A DNA stretch of 64,000 bases from assembly GCA_029960885.1 (NCBI GenBank), contig JASBVV010000001.1, positions 38,042 to 102,041 of the forward strand, in the 5' to 3' direction. Source of the DNA: Kyrpidia sp. (GTDB lineage: Bacteria > Bacillota > Bacilli > Kyrpidiales > Kyrpidiaceae). The notes under the pieces are model-generated. The model was not told where the DNA came from. It saw only the letters and a list, made by a program, of their open reading frames with translations, and ran no database searches. Of this stretch, positions 16,952-24,936 are shown one piece after another. The position numbers were made by a program, and so were the translations under genes. How positions within the stretch are numbered: position 1 is the first letter of the stretch; each line of letters opens with the position of its first letter.

Positions 16952-18664
16952 ATGTCGGCGTACGGACAGGCCAGGCAAAAGCCGGGTTGGTGGGTGGATG
17001 TCGCGCTGTTGGCCGGAGTTCTCGGACTCTTTTATGGCATCGTTGAAGTGGGCAGAGGAATGGTGGAACCGTATGCACCCCAGTCGTCCATGACCGTCTC
17101 CCTGGACCCGGCCGTGTTGCCCTATTACGCCGGACGAAGTCTGGTACGGATGTTCTTGGCCCTGGGGGCTTCCCTGGTGTTCACCGTCCTCTATGCCCGG
17201 TTGGCCTCCCGCAGTCGGATGGGGGAACGGATTCTGATCCCGCTCCTCGATATTCTGCAGTCGGTGCCGGTGCTCGGATTTCTTTCGGTGACGGTGGTCG
17301 GGTTCATGGCGCTGTTTCCTGGGAGTTTGCTCGGTCCGGAGTTGGCGTCGATCTTCGCGATCTTCACCGGTCAAGTGTGGAACATGACCTTCGGATTCTA
17401 CCAGTCGATCACCGGAGTGCCCAAGGAACTGCGGGAAGCGAGCCGGTTGTACGGCCTCGGCGGGATCCGGCGGTTTTTTCTTTTGGATTTCGCGTATGGG
17501 GCGGTGCCCTTGGTGTGGAACAGCATGATGTCTTTTGGCGGCGGATGGTTTTTTCTGGCCGTCAGCGAATCGATCACCGTCCTTCACCGGGATATCCGTT
17601 TACCGGGCATCGGTTCTTATATGGCGGCGGCGATGGATCAGGGCAACGTGCGCGCCATGCTCTACGCCATGGTGGCCATGGTCATCGTCATCGTTGTGGT
17701 GGATCAGTTGTTCTGGAGGCCGTTGGTGGCCTGGGTCCAGCGGTTCAAAGTGGAACAGACGGCGGGCCTGGATTTGCCGACGTCGTGGATGTTGACGCTT
17801 CTGCGCCGTTCCCATGCGGCCGAATGGGCGCGCAAAGCCGTTTTTCAACCGTTCTGGGCTTGGATGATCGCTGGCCGCCCCCGTTCCCGCCCCCGTCCGT
17901 CCCCGGCTCCCGGGGTGAAAAAAGGCGTATCCGCCGCGATCTGGGTGATGGTGATCGGCGTGATCGGCTACTGGATCCTCCGGGGCGGATTGATGGTGGC
18001 GGAATTGGGATGGAAAGAATTGCTCGCGCCCATCGGCTACGGGTGTTTGACCTTGATCCGGGTGGGTGCGGCAGTGCTGATCGGCGCTCTGTGGACGGTT
18101 CCCGTGGGGGTGTGGATCGGGACCCACCCGAAATGGTCCCGGGTGGCCCAACCCGTGGTGCTCATCGCGGCGTCGTTTCCGGCCAACATGTTCTTCCCGC
18201 TGATCACGGCGGCGTTTTTATCGCTGCACATCAGCCTGCAGTGGGGATCGATTGTCCTGATGATGCTGGGAACCCAGTGGTACATTTTGTTCAACGTGAT
18301 CGCCGGGGCTTCGGCCATTCCGGGTGACCTCCGTGAGGCCAGCGACCTGATGCGGCTCCGAGGCTGGCGGCGGTGGCGTCTGCTCATTCTCCCGGTGATT
18401 TTTCCTTCGCTGACCACCGGGCTCGTCACGGCGGCGGGAGGCGCATGGAACGCCAGCATCGTTGCGGAAATGGTTTCCTGGCAAGGCACCGAACTCGCGG
18501 CCACCGGGCTCGGGGCTTATATTACCCGGGCCACCACCGATGGAGACTGGCCGGCCATCGTCTGGGGCATCATCGTGATGGCGGCGTTTGTCGTGGCCGT
18601 CAACCGCCTGGTGTGGCGGCGAATGTACCGGTTGGCGGAAAGTCGATACAGGTTAGAGGTGTGA
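16952..18664 (+). CDS. ABC transporter permease with two fused BPD-type membrane domains
   Basis: This 570-residue protein is made of two homologous importer permease domains in one chain. Each half has about six membrane segments and an EAA loop: ELREASRLYGLGG near residue 159 and DLREASDLMRLRG near residue 457. These loops couple to the ATPase. Sequence style is closest to the nitrate/sulfonate/taurine permease group, but the linker (about 290-325) is basic and proline-rich. No substrate-binding lipoprotein gene is adjacent. It is the first gene behind the M-box, so its cargo is plausibly Mg2+ or something needed under Mg2+ limitation. ATG 16952 has a G-rich ribosome site upstream. Confidence 0.88.
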   Translation: MSAYGQARQKPGWWVDVALLAGVLGLFYGIVEVGRGMVEPYAPQSSMTVSLDPAVLPYYAGRSLVRMFLALGASLVFTVLYARLASRSRMGERILIPLLDILQSVPVLGFLSVTVVGFMALFPGSLLGPELASIFAIFTGQVWNMTFGFYQSITGVPKELREASRLYGLGGIRRFFLLDFAYGAVPLVWNSMMSFGGGWFFLAVSESITVLHRDIRLPGIGSYMAAAMDQGNVRAMLYAMVAMVIVIVVVDQLFWRPLVAWVQRFKVEQTAGLDLPTSWMLTLLRRSHAAEWARKAVFQPFWAWMIAGRPRSRPRPSPAPGVKKGVSAAIWVMVIGVIGYWILRGGLMVAELGWKELLAPIGYGCLTLIRVGAAVLIGALWTVPVGVWIGTHPKWSRVAQPVVLIAASFPANMFFPLITAAFLSLHISLQWGSIVLMMLGTQWYILFNVIAGASAIPGDLREASDLMRLRGWRRWRLLILPVIFPSLTTGLVTAAGGAWNASIVAEMVSWQGTELAATGLGAYITRATTDGDWPAIVWGIIVMAAFVVAVNRLVWRRMYRLAESRYRLEV

Positions 18665-18677
18665 GGGGGGAACGGCC

Positions 18678-19964
18678 GTGTCTCTCTTGGAATTGCGCCA
18701 CGTGTCCAAAGACTGGGAAGTGGGGCCGGGGACGGAGACCACCATCCTCAAAGATGTTTCGCTAAAAGTGGAAGAAGGGGACTTCGTCGCTCTCCTCGGC
18801 CCTTCCGGATCGGGAAAATCGACCCTTTTACGGATTATCGCCGGACTCATCCCGCCAACCGAGGGACAGGTGCTCTACCACGGTCGCCCGGTGGACGGCG
18901 TCGCGCCGGGGGTGGCGATGATCTTCCAAAATTTCGCCCTGTTCCCTTGGTTGACGGTGTTGGAAAATGTTGAACTCGGTCTGGAGCGCCAGGATCTGCC
19001 GGCGGCGGAAAAGCGGAAAAGGGCGCTGCAGGTCATCGACATGGTGGGACTCGACGGGTTTGAAACGGCGTTTCCCAAAGAACTGTCCGGAGGCATGCGC
19101 CAGCGGGTGGGGTTCGGCCGCGCCCTGGTGGCGGAACCGGATGTGCTTCTGATGGACGAGCCGTTTTCCGCTTTGGACGTCCTGACGGCGGAAAACCTGC
19201 GGCGCGACCTGCTGGAGTTGTGGCTGGAGAAGAAGATTCGCACCAAGGCCATCATTCTGGTGACCCACAGCATTGAAGAGGCGGTGTACCTGGCCAATCG
19301 GGTCGTGGTGCTGTCCCGGGACCCGGCCCGGGTGGTGACCGACGTGCGGATCACCCTGCCGCACTGGCGGGATAAACAGTCGCCGGCCTTTCTTTCGTTG
19401 GTCGATCAGCTTTACGCCATTATCACCCGGCGCACACCTGCGGTGGAAGCCGCGCCGAGCTCGGGGCGGCCGGTCACCCGGGTGCCGGAAGTCCGGTCCG
19501 GTGCGCTCACCGGGCTGTTGGAACTGTTGGATGATCTGGAGATCCGGGTGGATCTGTATAAATTGGCCGACAATCTCATGCTGGACGTGGAAGATTTTTT
19601 GCCCATCGTGGAAGGGGCGGAGTTGCTCGGCCTGGTTAAAGTGGAACACGGCGACATCGAGCTCACCGATATCGGCCGGCAGTTCGCCGATGCCAGCGTA
19701 TTGGAGAGAAAAGAAATTTTTCGGGATCTGGTGTTAAAAAAAGTTCCAACCATGGAAAAAATGTTATGGGTGCTTCAATCGAAACGCAACAAGCAGATCG
19801 CCAAGGAGTTTTTTCTGCAGATTTTTGAACGGAGATTCAGCCCGGAAGAGGCGTCGAAACAACTGGATATCCTCATTGACTGGGGACGGTATGCGGAACT
19901 GTTCGGCTATGATGAGCAGGGGGGGCGCCTCTACCTCGAAGGGGAAGACGAAGCGGCCCGGTGA
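18678..19964 (+). CDS. ABC transporter ATPase with a C-terminal AAA-associated domain
   Basis: This 428-residue protein has a normal ABC ATPase in residues 1-255: Walker A GPSGSGKST (41-49), signature LSGGMRQR (136-142), Walker B VLLMDEP (156-162) and the switch His in VTHS. Residues about 285-420 form an extra helical domain resembling the AAA-associated C-terminal domain seen in some nitrate/sulfonate-type ATPases. It includes a winged-helix-like stretch (LADNLMLDVEDFLPIVEGAEL). Such a domain could sense substrate or gate transport. It lies 13 bases after the permease, in the M-box-controlled operon. Confidence 0.88.
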   Translation: MSLLELRHVSKDWEVGPGTETTILKDVSLKVEEGDFVALLGPSGSGKSTLLRIIAGLIPPTEGQVLYHGRPVDGVAPGVAMIFQNFALFPWLTVLENVELGLERQDLPAAEKRKRALQVIDMVGLDGFETAFPKELSGGMRQRVGFGRALVAEPDVLLMDEPFSALDVLTAENLRRDLLELWLEKKIRTKAIILVTHSIEEAVYLANRVVVLSRDPARVVTDVRITLPHWRDKQSPAFLSLVDQLYAIITRRTPAVEAAPSSGRPVTRVPEVRSGALTGLLELLDDLEIRVDLYKLADNLMLDVEDFLPIVEGAELLGLVKVEHGDIELTDIGRQFADASVLERKEIFRDLVLKKVPTMEKMLWVLQSKRNKQIAKEFFLQIFERRFSPEEASKQLDILIDWGRYAELFGYDEQGGRLYLEGEDEAAR

Positions 19965-20001
19965 GTCGAACCATGGCGACTTTCCTCGATTTTCCTGTTC
20001 T

Positions 20002-20040
20002 TTTGTCGAGCGGCAGGATTTCCCGGCCGGAATCGCGAAT
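20002..20040 (+). promoter_or_regulatory. SigH promoter with 0A box for spoIIAA-spoIIAB-sigF
   Basis: GCAGGATTT (20013-20021) matches the sigH -35 at 9 of 9. After 12 bases, CGCGAAT (20034-20040) matches RNNGAAT at 6 of 7. TTTGTCGAG (20002-20010), 8 of 9 to the 0A box, lies just upstream. The B. subtilis spoIIA operon is known to use sigH and Spo0A. Confidence 0.75.
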
Positions 20041-20070
20041 TGGTGGTGAAGATCGGGAGGAGGGAAGGGC

Positions 20071-20421
20071 ATGGGGCTGAACGTGGAAGCCGTGCATCGG
20101 TCCGGGGTCGTCGTGGCGCGGTTGCGAGGCGAGTTGGATCATCACACCTCCGATGCCGTACGGGCCAGAGTGGACACGCTGCTGGAAGATACCGGTTCGA
20201 TCCGGCTGTTGTGGAACCTCTCGGAGTTGACCTTCATGGACAGTTCGGGTCTCGGAGTCCTCCTCGGGCGGTATCGCCGAATCAGCCAACGCGGAGGAAA
20301 GATGGCCTGCTGCGGGTTGACGGCGCCGGTCCGCAAACTGCTGGAATTGTCGGGTGTCCTTCAGATTGTGCCGGTGTACGACGACGAATCCGGCGGGATT
20401 GCCGCATTGAGGGAGGCCTAG
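20071..20421 (+). CDS. spoIIAA: SpoIIAA, anti-anti-sigma factor
   Basis: This 116-residue STAS domain protein has the phosphorylation motif MDSSGLG (Ser58 is the likely target). Unphosphorylated SpoIIAA displaces sigF from SpoIIAB in the forespore. The C-terminus is intact. The ATG follows GGGAGGAGGG. It is the first gene of the spoIIA operon. Confidence 0.95.
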   Translation: MGLNVEAVHRSGVVVARLRGELDHHTSDAVRARVDTLLEDTGSIRLLWNLSELTFMDSSGLGVLLGRYRRISQRGGKMACCGLTAPVRKLLELSGVLQIVPVYDDESGGIAALREA

Positions 20422-20422
20422 G

Positions 20423-20869
20423 ATGGACGCGAGGCGAAATGTGATGCGGGTGGAGTTTTCCAGTCGTTCGGAAAACGAATCTTTCGCCCGGGTGGCCGTC
20501 GCTGCGTTTGTCGCCCAGTTGGACCCCACCGTGGAGGAACTCACCGAGATCAAGACGGCCGTGTCCGAAGCGGTGACCAACGCCATCATTCACGGGTATG
20601 GAGAAAGGGAAGGGATGGTGACGGTCACCTGCACCCTGGAGGGGGACACGGTGGAGATCATGGTCGAAGATCAGGGCATCGGTATGGAGGATGTCGAGTT
20701 GGCTAGACAGCCGATGTACACATCGCGGCCGGATTTGGAACGATCGGGAATGGGTTTTACGATCATGGAGAACTTTGTGGACCGGGTCGAGATCGACTCA
20801 CGTCCCCGTCAGGGAACCCGGGTGCGTCTGATCAAGCAATTGAAGAGCCGGGCGACGCCGGACGACTAG
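20423..20869 (+). CDS. spoIIAB: SpoIIAB, anti-sigma F factor and SpoIIAA kinase
   Basis: This 148-residue GHKL kinase has the N box ([11 protein letters not shown]), G1 (DQGIGM) and G2 ([13 protein letters not shown]). It holds sigF inactive and phosphorylates SpoIIAA. It starts one base after the spoIIAA stop; a second in-frame ATG seven codons later is possible. Confidence 0.95.
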   Translation: MDARRNVMRVEFSSRSENESFARVAVAAFVAQLDPTVEELTEIKTAVSEAVTNAIIHGYGEREGMVTVTCTLEGDTVEIMVEDQGIGMEDVELARQPMYTSRPDLERSGMGFTIMENFVDRVEIDSRPRQGTRVRLIKQLKSRATPDD

Positions 20870-20877
20870 GTGAGATC

Positions 20878-21648
20878 ATGCATCCGGGAAAAGAACTCTC
20901 TTCCACCAAGGTGAAACTCACCGATCGGCAGGTTCGGGAATTGATCGCCCGAAGCCAGTCCGGGGACGCGGAGGCCCGGGAGACCCTCGTCCTGTTCAAC
21001 CAGCGGCTGGTGTGGTCGGTGGTGCAGCGTTTTTTGGGGCGGGGATATGAACCGGAAGACCTGTTTCAGATCGGTTGCATCGGTTTGATGAAGGCGATTG
21101 ACAAGTTCGACCTGAGCTACGATGTGAAGTTCTCCACCTATGCGGTACCCATGATCATCGGGGAAATCCAGCGATTCCTGCGGGATGACGGGACGGTGAA
21201 AGTGAGCCGTTCGGTCAAAGAGACCGCCCGCCACATCCGGCGGGCCAGGGATGAATTGGCGAAACGGCTGGGGCGACAGCCCCACATTAACGAGTTGGCC
21301 GAAGAACTCGGGATGGATCCGGCCGAGGTGGTGTTCACCCAGGACGCCATGCGGGCGCCGGCGTCCATCCACGAGACGGTATTTGAGAATGACGGCGATC
21401 CGATTCTGCTGATGGACCAGATTGCCGATGAGAACCAGGACAAATGGTTTGACCGGCTGGCATTGACCGATGCCCTCAACCGTTTGCCCGAGCGGGAGAG
21501 GTTGATTGTGTTTCTGCGATTCTTCAGAGACAAGACCCAGTCGGAGGTGGCGGAGGTCCTGGGGATTTCCCAGGTTCAGGTCAGTCGGCTGGAAAAGAAA
21601 ATTCTCCACCGTATCCGCCTTCAACTTCTCGGTGAAGAGGACGGATGA
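20878..21648 (+). CDS. sigF: Sigma F, first forespore sigma factor
   Basis: This 256-residue sporulation sigma factor has an intact region 2 (FQIGCIGLMKAIDKFDL), region 3 and region 4 (SQVQVSRLEKKIL). It is closest in pattern to sigG but lacks the sigG N-terminus and follows spoIIAB. It turns on early forespore transcription after asymmetric division. Confidence 0.96.
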   Translation: MHPGKELSSTKVKLTDRQVRELIARSQSGDAEARETLVLFNQRLVWSVVQRFLGRGYEPEDLFQIGCIGLMKAIDKFDLSYDVKFSTYAVPMIIGEIQRFLRDDGTVKVSRSVKETARHIRRARDELAKRLGRQPHINELAEELGMDPAEVVFTQDAMRAPASIHETVFENDGDPILLMDQIADENQDKWFDRLALTDALNRLPERERLIVFLRFFRDKTQSEVAEVLGISQVQVSRLEKKILHRIRLQLLGEEDG

Positions 21649-21654
21649 GAAGTC

Positions 21655-21683
21655 GCCCCGGTCCGGCGGGGGGCTTTTTTTTT
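21655..21683 (+). terminator. Intrinsic terminator after sigF
   Basis: GCCCC (21655-21659) pairs with GGGGC (21670-21674), and nine T residues follow. Confidence 0.8.
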
Positions 21684-21742
21684 GGCGTCCACAGGCGGTG
21701 TTTCCGGTCGCGGGGGCCGGCGGGCGGATCGGATGGGATGGA

Positions 21743-21749
21743 TATACTA
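21743..21749 (+). promoter_or_regulatory. Possible sigG -10 element for the spoVA operon
   Basis: TATACTA differs from the sigG -10 CATACTA at one position and lies 30 bases before spoVAA, just after the sigF terminator. I see no convincing -35, so this is tentative. Confidence 0.35.
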
Positions 21750-21778
21750 AGGGAGCAGTGGGAGGAGGCGGATTTTCT

Positions 21779-22450
21779 TTGGGTGAACGGCCCGAGATCG
21801 ATGTTTACATTCGTCCGAAGGAACGGTTGAGTCTGCGTTCGGGTGAACCCCTCACGGTGGGCGGGGTGGCGGAGGTGGTGGCTTTGGGTCCCGGCGGCGG
21901 TGATTTGGGATATGCGGTCGGGGCGATTCCTGTGGAAGAGTGGAGTCCCCGCCAGGGGGAGCTGCGGGTGATTCAGGCGATCGATGTGGTGGCGGCGATC
22001 AAGAGGCGCTTTCCGGAAGTGAACGTCCACCTCGTCGGTCCCACGGAAACCATTGTCGATTTGGACCGTCCGGACGAACCATCCCCTCCCTGGTACAAAG
22101 TGGTGGCCGTGTGGCTGCTCCTGTTCGTCGGATCGGGCTTGACCATCATGAATTTTCACGCCGACGTCAGCATGGTCCGGGTCCATCAGAGGGTGTATCA
22201 ATTGATCACCGGGGAACACCAAGCGCATCCCTATGTCTTGCAAATTCCCTATGCTTTCGGCGTGGGTCTGGGTATGGCGCTTTTTTTCAACCACCTGTTG
22301 CGGCGGCGGATCAATGAACATGAACCGAGTCCGCTGGAGGTGGAAGTGTTTCAATACGAGCAGATGATCAATCAATATCTCATCACCAGGGAAGGAAGCC
22401 GGAAATGGGAGAAAGCCCGCCCAAGCCGGCGGCAGGGCCATGATCCATGA
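21779..22450 (+). CDS. spoVAA: SpoVAA, spore membrane protein of the dipicolinic acid channel cluster
   Basis: The protein is about 223 residues long. It has an N-terminal soluble domain (DVYIRPKERLSLRSGEPLTVG), typical of SpoVAA, followed by two membrane segments (about 105-125 and 155-175). The spoVA operon moves Ca-dipicolinate into the forespore and out again at germination. I chose TTG 21779 because GGAGGAGG lies ten bases upstream and the family start aligns there. Confidence 0.87.
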   Translation: MGERPEIDVYIRPKERLSLRSGEPLTVGGVAEVVALGPGGGDLGYAVGAIPVEEWSPRQGELRVIQAIDVVAAIKRRFPEVNVHLVGPTETIVDLDRPDEPSPPWYKVVAVWLLLFVGSGLTIMNFHADVSMVRVHQRVYQLITGEHQAHPYVLQIPYAFGVGLGMALFFNHLLRRRINEHEPSPLEVEVFQYEQMINQYLITREGSRKWEKARPSRRQGHDP

Positions 22451-22862
22451 AGGGTTGGCGGCGGGAGTCGGGTTGGCCTGGGGGGTGACGGTGGGCAGTG
22501 GATTTTTGGCGCTGCTTTCGGTGTTGGACGTGGTTCCCCGGCTGGTTCAGTTGACACGGTCCAAAGGTGCGCTGCTGGCTTACGAATGGGCCTTGATCGC
22601 CGGTGCCTTTCTGAGCACCCTCTCGGAAATTTTCCCGATGCCGATGAACCTCTCCCGGTGGGTTGCCGGCTTGTGGGGGCTGCTCGCCGGGGTGTTTGTG
22701 GGCATGGTGGCCGGGGCGTTGACCGAGGTGCTCAATGTGCTGCCCATTGTCGCCAGGAGGCTCCGGTTGGAGTCCATTCTGCCGTTGCTCGTTTCCGCCA
22801 TGGTGATCGGCAAGATCATGGGGTGTCTGATCAATGTCTTGTTTCCCGAGCTGGCCCCGTGA
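22440..22862 (+). CDS. spoVAB: SpoVAB, integral membrane protein
   Basis: This 140-residue protein has four hydrophobic segments and the SpoVAB pattern (EWALIAGAFLSTLSE, MPMNLSRW). Its ATG overlaps the spoVAA end by 11 bases. It belongs to the spoVA transport cluster. Confidence 0.87.
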   Translation: MIHEGLAAGVGLAWGVTVGSGFLALLSVLDVVPRLVQLTRSKGALLAYEWALIAGAFLSTLSEIFPMPMNLSRWVAGLWGLLAGVFVGMVAGALTEVLNVLPIVARRLRLESILPLLVSAMVIGKIMGCLINVLFPELAP

Positions 22863-22936
22863 CCGACACCGGGCATAGCCGAACCGCGGCCTGCACATTC
22901 TACCTACGGTACCACCGGGATGGGGGTGAGAGGTCG

Positions 22937-23410
22937 ATGAGGGCCGGAACAGCGGATGACAAGAAGCTTCAAAAGGAGTATCGGGCGGTGGTGAAACAGC
23001 ACCGGCCGCCGAGGCCGCTGGTGCGCAATGCCGTCCGGGCTTTTGCGGTGGGGGGATTGGTGTGCGATCTGGGACAATGGATCCAGAGTCTCTACATGCG
23101 ATGGGGCGGCTTTGACCGGGAGGCCGCCGCGAATCCCACGGCGGCCACCCTCGTGTTTGCGGCGGTGTTGCTCACCGGCCTCGGGGTGTACGACCGTTTC
23201 GCCCAGTGGGCGGGAGCCGGTCTGGCCGTCCCGGTTACGGGGTTTGCCAATGCCATGTCGGCTTCCGCCATCGAAGCGCGGAGTGAAGGATTAGTGCTCG
23301 GGGTCGGAGCGAACATGTTCAAAATGGCCGGCCCGGTCATCGTGTTCGGTGTGGTGGCCGCTTTCTTTGTGGCGCTGATCCGGGCGGTGCTCCCGAGACT
23401 CATCGGGTGA
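22937..23410 (+). CDS. spoVAC: SpoVAC, dipicolinate channel subunit
   Basis: This 157-residue membrane protein has the SpoVAC/AE fold signature (TGLGVYDRFAQWAGAGLAVP, FANAMSASAIEARSEG). SpoVAC has been reported to act as a mechanosensitive channel in spore germination. The ATG at 22937 is chosen over longer frames because it gives the family length and follows GAGAGG. Confidence 0.92.
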   Translation: MRAGTADDKKLQKEYRAVVKQHRPPRPLVRNAVRAFAVGGLVCDLGQWIQSLYMRWGGFDREAAANPTAATLVFAAVLLTGLGVYDRFAQWAGAGLAVPVTGFANAMSASAIEARSEGLVLGVGANMFKMAGPVIVFGVVAAFFVALIRAVLPRLIG

Positions 23411-23439
23411 TCGGCCGGTCGGGGAAAGGAGGGGCGCCC

Positions 23440-24462
23440 GTGGCCCGGTCCCTGGGACGGTACACCTGGCAATTTGATCGGGTATTTCTGGTCGGTGAGG
23501 CGGCGGTGGTGGGCCCAAAAGAAGGAGAAGGGCCGCTGCGGGACGATTACGACGGAATCTTTTCCTGCCCGTATGCCGGGCAGCCGAATTGGGAGAAGGC
23601 CGAACAGAGCTTTTTACGCGATGCTTGCGAGAAAGCCTTGGAGAAAGCGGGAAAGGCGAAAGAGGAGGTGGGCTTGTTCGTTGCAGGGGATTTGATGAAC
23701 CAACTCACCACGTCCAGTTTTGTGGCCCGTTCCCTGTCTCTGCCGTATCTCGGGGTATTCAGTGCCTGCGCCACGATGGCGGAGGCCCTGGCGGTGGCGG
23801 CCCTGGCGGTGGACAGCGAGGCGGAATCCCTGGTGATGACCGGCACGGCCAGCCACAATGCGACGGCGGAACGCCAGTATCGTTACCCCACGGAGTACGG
23901 TGCCCAAAAAGCGGACACCGCCCCTTGCACGGTGTCCGGGGGCGGGGCCGCCCTTCTTGGCAGAGATTCCCCTGGGGGAGCGGGCCGGGTGCGAGTGGCG
24001 GCGGCCACGCTCGGAAAGGTGGTGGATCTGGGGGCCAAGGATCCCCTGAACATGGCCACCGCCATGGTGCCCGCCGCGGCGGACACCCTGGCGGTCCATT
24101 TTTCGGAGATGAAAAGGGACCCCTCGGATTACGACCTGATCGTCACCGGGGACCTCGGGTTCCACGGCATGCCGGTGCTCCGGGATTGGATCCGGAGACA
24201 CGGATACGATTTGGGGGACCGGTATTCGGATTGCGGAGCGCTCATCTATTCGCCGACCCAGCCGGAGGTGTTCAACGGGGGCAGCGGGTCGGCCTGTTGC
24301 GCGGTGGTGACGTTCGGCCATCTGGTCCGACGTCTGCGGCGGGGGGAATTGCGCCGGGTTCTCGTTGCCGCCACCGGATCGCTTCATTCCACGGTGTCGG
24401 CGCGACAGGGCGAGACGATTCCGGCGATCTGTCACGCGGTGGTGCTGGAACGGGAAACCTGA
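23440..24462 (+). CDS. spoVAD: SpoVAD, dipicolinate-binding thiolase-like protein
   Basis: This 340-residue thiolase-fold protein has the conserved start [19 protein letters not shown], and SACATM in place of an active thiolase site. SpoVAD binds dipicolinic acid in the inner spore membrane complex. GTG 23440 has AAAGGAGGGG five bases upstream; an earlier in-frame GTG at 23407 overlaps spoVAC. Confidence 0.93.
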   Translation: MARSLGRYTWQFDRVFLVGEAAVVGPKEGEGPLRDDYDGIFSCPYAGQPNWEKAEQSFLRDACEKALEKAGKAKEEVGLFVAGDLMNQLTTSSFVARSLSLPYLGVFSACATMAEALAVAALAVDSEAESLVMTGTASHNATAERQYRYPTEYGAQKADTAPCTVSGGGAALLGRDSPGGAGRVRVAAATLGKVVDLGAKDPLNMATAMVPAAADTLAVHFSEMKRDPSDYDLIVTGDLGFHGMPVLRDWIRRHGYDLGDRYSDCGALIYSPTQPEVFNGGSGSACCAVVTFGHLVRRLRRGELRRVLVAATGSLHSTVSARQGETIPAICHAVVLERET

Positions 24463-24512
24463 ATCCCGGGTCTCCGGTGGAGTGCAGTCCCAAACAGAAA
24501 GGCGGGAGACGG

Positions 24513-24863
24513 ATGATTTATGTTTGGGCATTTGTCGTGGGCGGCCTGATCTGCCTCGTGGGGCAGTTGTTGATGGATGTCGGCCGGCTGACGCCGGCGC
24601 ACGCCATGACCGTCCTGGTGGTGAGCGGGGCGATTCTCGACGGATTGAATCTGTATGATCCGCTGATCCGGTTGGCCGGAGCTGGGGCCACGGTCCCGAT
24701 CACGAGTTTCGGCCATGCCCTGACCCACGGTGCGCTGATGGAGGCCCGGCAGCACGGGATTGTCGGAGTCATCACCGGCATCTTCGAGGTCACCAGTGCC
24801 GGGATTTCTTCCGCGATCGTCTTCAGTTTTCTCGCCGCTCTGTTGTTTAAGCCAAAAGGATGA
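24513..24863 (+). CDS. spoVAE: SpoVAE (AEb type), dipicolinate channel subunit
   Basis: This 116-residue membrane protein is paralogous to SpoVAC ([35 protein letters not shown]). The length fits SpoVAEb. SpoVAEa and SpoVAF, present in some relatives, are absent here. lysA follows directly. Confidence 0.92.
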   Translation: MIYVWAFVVGGLICLVGQLLMDVGRLTPAHAMTVLVVSGAILDGLNLYDPLIRLAGAGATVPITSFGHALTHGALMEARQHGIVGVITGIFEVTSAGISSAIVFSFLAALLFKPKG

Positions 24864-24883
24864 TGGTATAATCGGTTTAGCCG

Positions 24884-24906
24884 GCAACCGGCGCGGCGCC
24901 GGTTGC
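24884..24906 (+). repeat. 23-bp perfect palindrome between spoVAE and lysA
   Basis: Two 11-base arms flank a single G. TATAAT at 24867-24872 lies 12 bases upstream, so the palindrome would be at the very start of a lysA transcript or serve as a terminator hairpin (only three T residues follow). Confidence 0.7.
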
Positions 24907-24936
24907 TTTCGTCTATTTGCGGAGAGGAGAAGCCCG

